From contig OW818681.1 in NCBI GenBank assembly GCA_942493075.1, positions 2,356,001 to 2,420,000 on the forward strand: a DNA stretch of 64,000 nucleotides. The letters are read 5' to 3'. The position numbers and the translations under genes are program-made. Below, in pieces: positions 62,130 through 64,000 of the stretch; position 1 is the stretch's first letter, and each line of letters starts with the position of its first letter. The DNA is from JBBQYD01 sp942493075 (GTDB lineage Bacteria > Verrucomicrobiota > Verrucomicrobiia > Limisphaerales > UBA8199). The notes under the pieces were generated by a model. The model saw only the letters and a list, made by a program, of their open reading frames with translations. It had not been told where the DNA came from and did no database searches.

Positions 62130-63881
62130 ATGTCTGATCCTAACCTTTCCTCCTTTATCTGGTCCGTGGCTGACCTCCTCCGGGGCGACTACAAGCAATC
62201 CGATTACGGCAAGGTCATTCTCCCTTTTACCGTGCTCCGACGCCTCGATTGCGTCCTTCAGCCCACCAAGGCCGCCGTCCTCGCCGAATTCGCTAAACGC
62301 AAGCAAGCTGGCATCAATCCCGAGCCCTTCCTCCTCAGGAAATCTGGACAGCGCTTCTACAACACCTCGCCCCTGGACCTGAAGAAGCTCATGGGCGATC
62401 AGGACCACATTGGGGAGAACCTTCGCGCTTACATGCACGGGTTTTCCCCTGAAGTGCGCGATATTTTCGACCACTTTGATTTCCATTCGCAGATAGATCG
62501 CCTGCACAAAGCCGGTCTCCTTTACCTCGTTGCCGAAAAATTCGCCAACATCGAGCTGCATCCAGACACCGTCAGCAACACCCAGATGGGCCTGGTATTT
62601 GAGGAACTGATCCGCAAGTTTGCCGAGCTTTCGAATGAAACCGCCGGGGAACACTTCACCCCCCGTGAAGTCATTCGCCTCATGGTGAACCTCCTGTTCA
62701 TCGAAGACGACCAGGCCCTTACAAAACCTGGCGTGGTGCGGTCTATTTACGATCCCACAGCCGGCACCGGCGGCATGCTCAGCATTGCAGGGGAACATCT
62801 CGCGGCACACAACCCCAAGGCACGGTTGGTCATGTACGGCCAGGAACTCAACCCCGAGTCCCATGCCATCTGCAAGGCCGACATGCTCATCAAAGGCCAG
62901 GACATCGCCAATGTCATTTTTGGCAACACCCTTTCCGATGACGGCCTGCCCGGCAAACATTTCGATTACATGCTCTCCAATCCGCCCTTTGGCGTAGAAT
63001 GGAAGAAGATCGAGAAGGAGGTCCGTAAAGAGCACGATGAACAAGGCTACAACGGTCGGTTCGGCCCGGGCCTTCCTCGCGTTAGCGATGGCTCACTCCT
63101 GTTCCTCCTCCATCTCATCTCCAAGATGCGGCCCGCCAAAGATGGCGGCAGCCGGTTCGGCATCGTCCTGAACGGCTCCCCGCTGTTCACCGGTGGCGCT
63201 GGCTCCGGTGAGAGCGAGATCCGCCGGTACGTGCTTGAGAACGATCTGCTGGAGGCCATCATCGCGCTGCCCACAGACATGTTTTACAACACCGGCATCA
63301 GCACCTACGTTTGGATCGTCAGCAACCACAAGCCCGCCCCCAGGAAGGGCAAGGTCCAGCTCATCGACGCCTCCGGCTTCTGGCAAAAGATGCGCAAAAG
63401 TCTCGGCAGCAAACGCAAGGAACTCAGCGCCGAACATATCGAGGACATTACCCAGATCTTCGGTCGGTTCAAAACCGTCACCCGGGACGGCGTGCCCATC
63501 AGCAAAATCTTTAAGAACGAAGATTTCGGGTATCGGACAATTACGGTGGAGCGCCCTCTCCGGGACGCCAAAGGCAACGTGGTCCTTGGCACCAAGCGAA
63601 AGGGGAAGGGCAAACCCCAACCTGATTCCAACCTGCGCGACACTGAAAACGTGCCGCTCAACGAGTCCGTTCAAACCTACTTTAAACGCGAGGTCCTCCC
63701 CCATGCCAGCGACAGTTGGATCGATGAAGAAAAGACCCAGGTCGGCTACGAGATCCCTTTCAACCGTCATTTCTACGTGTTCAAACCGCCGCGCCCGCTG
63801 GCCGAGATCGATGCCGATCTCAAAGCGTGCACCGACAGGATTCGTGCGATGCTTGATGGAATTGTGAATTGTGAATTGTGA
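62130..63881 (+). CDS. hsdM: Type I restriction-modification DNA methyltransferase subunit
   Basis: The 583-residue protein is an N6-adenine methyltransferase. The N-terminal helical domain (SFIWSVADLLRGDYKQSDYGKVILPFTVLRRLD) is followed by FEELIRKFAELSNETAGEHFTPREVIRLMV, motif I YDPTAGTGGML (Asp208) and motif IV SNPPFGVEW (Asn284). It would act with HsdS and HsdR, which are not in the window and probably follow. The last codons (IVNCEL) are encoded by a heptamer repeat, so the C-terminus may have been trimmed or replaced. Confidence 0.93.
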   Translation: MSDPNLSSFIWSVADLLRGDYKQSDYGKVILPFTVLRRLDCVLQPTKAAVLAEFAKRKQAGINPEPFLLRKSGQRFYNTSPLDLKKLMGDQDHIGENLRAYMHGFSPEVRDIFDHFDFHSQIDRLHKAGLLYLVAEKFANIELHPDTVSNTQMGLVFEELIRKFAELSNETAGEHFTPREVIRLMVNLLFIEDDQALTKPGVVRSIYDPTAGTGGMLSIAGEHLAAHNPKARLVMYGQELNPESHAICKADMLIKGQDIANVIFGNTLSDDGLPGKHFDYMLSNPPFGVEWKKIEKEVRKEHDEQGYNGRFGPGLPRVSDGSLLFLLHLISKMRPAKDGGSRFGIVLNGSPLFTGGAGSGESEIRRYVLENDLLEAIIALPTDMFYNTGISTYVWIVSNHKPAPRKGKVQLIDASGFWQKMRKSLGSKRKELSAEHIEDITQIFGRFKTVTRDGVPISKIFKNEDFGYRTITVERPLRDAKGNVVLGTKRKGKGKPQPDSNLRDTENVPLNESVQTYFKREVLPHASDSWIDEEKTQVGYEIPFNRHFYVFKPPRPLAEIDADLKACTDRIRAMLDGIVNCEL

Positions 63882-63892
63882 ATTGTGAATTA
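63861..63892. repeat. Heptamer tandem repeat (ATTGTGA)
   Basis: About four and a half units of ATTGTGA run through the hsdM stop codon. Downstream to 64000 lie further AATT-containing fragments in both orientations (AATTCAAAATT, CACAATTTTCAATT). Such heptamers are common intergenic simple repeats in this kind of genome. Confidence 0.85.
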
Positions 63893-64000
63893 AAAGGAAA
63901 CAGAATGGAATAATGAATGGTGAATTGAACATTCGGGAGCGCACTCAGCATTCTCAATTCATTCCCAATTCAAAATTCTGCATTCACAATTTTCAATTCT

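Noticed and set aside
62115..63044. A 309-codon frame antisense to hsdM
   Set aside because: It is a GC-skew shadow of a well-supported gene and shows no family motif.

Overview
The window looks like a chromosomal segment of a Gram-negative, GC-rich member of the Verrucomicrobiota, probably close to the Pedosphaera/Limisphaera branch. The main evidence is a four-gene pseudopilin/secretion set matching what I recall as the Verru_Chthon cassette (26108-32533), very large secreted Asn/Thr-rich proteins, many Tat and Sec signals, an IS200-like REP-associated transposase with multi-hairpin repeats, and a LexA-like box close to the motif I recall for this phylum. The assignment is inferred from gene content; I saw no rRNA or tRNA gene.

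Layout. 1-5719: repeat debris, then a coupled pair for carbohydrate use (GH172-type hydrolase plus Tat-exported TIM-barrel protein), a TPR protein and a second sugar isomerase-like protein. 5832-6821: a secreted ice-binding (DUF3494) protein. 7518-18855: a near-complete succinate-propionate (Wood-Werkman type) cluster: transcarboxylase 5S, methylmalonyl-CoA mutase small and large subunits, MeaB chaperone, epimerase, 12S carboxyltransferase, a small OadG-like protein, biotin carrier, terminator, succinate/propionate CoA-transferase, terminator. No biotin carboxylase and no membrane decarboxylase subunit is present, so biotin is most simply loaded by transcarboxylation between methylmalonyl-CoA and pyruvate/oxaloacetate.

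18956-23503 is an accessory island: a RAYT transposase, four copies of a roughly 0.3 kb hairpin repeat carrying stubs of the RAYT 3' end, and two tandem membrane-anchored paralogues lying between two of those copies. 23627-32533: a BrnT/BrnA-like toxin-antitoxin pair whose last codon overlaps a six-gene pseudopilin/secretion operon. 32608-41756: a 2160-residue subtilase followed by an 833-residue paralogue of its C-terminal half without the protease.

42103-56601 is mostly housekeeping and regulatory: a Tat-exported DegT-type aminotransferase, hisB, an ECF sigma/anti-sigma/secreted-protein trio, a CocE-type hydrolase, a HipBA module with a clear palindromic operator, a double ACT protein coupled to a short GH13 enzyme, a glyoxalase-like protein, and a compact folP-cdaA-cdaR-glmM run linking folate, cyclic di-AMP and cell-wall precursor synthesis. 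A phospholipid methyltransferase-like gene follows.

57380-61876 is the most striking gene: one open frame of about 1498 codons that joins a complete Y-family DNA polymerase (DinB type) to a complete C-family replicative polymerase (DnaE type with PHP domain), both with intact catalytic motifs, behind a promoter overlapped by a near-consensus Verrucomicrobia LexA box. It would package the translesion inserter and extender of an ImuB/DnaE2-like mutasome in a single chain. The window ends in a type I restriction hsdM gene whose last codons are made by a heptamer repeat.
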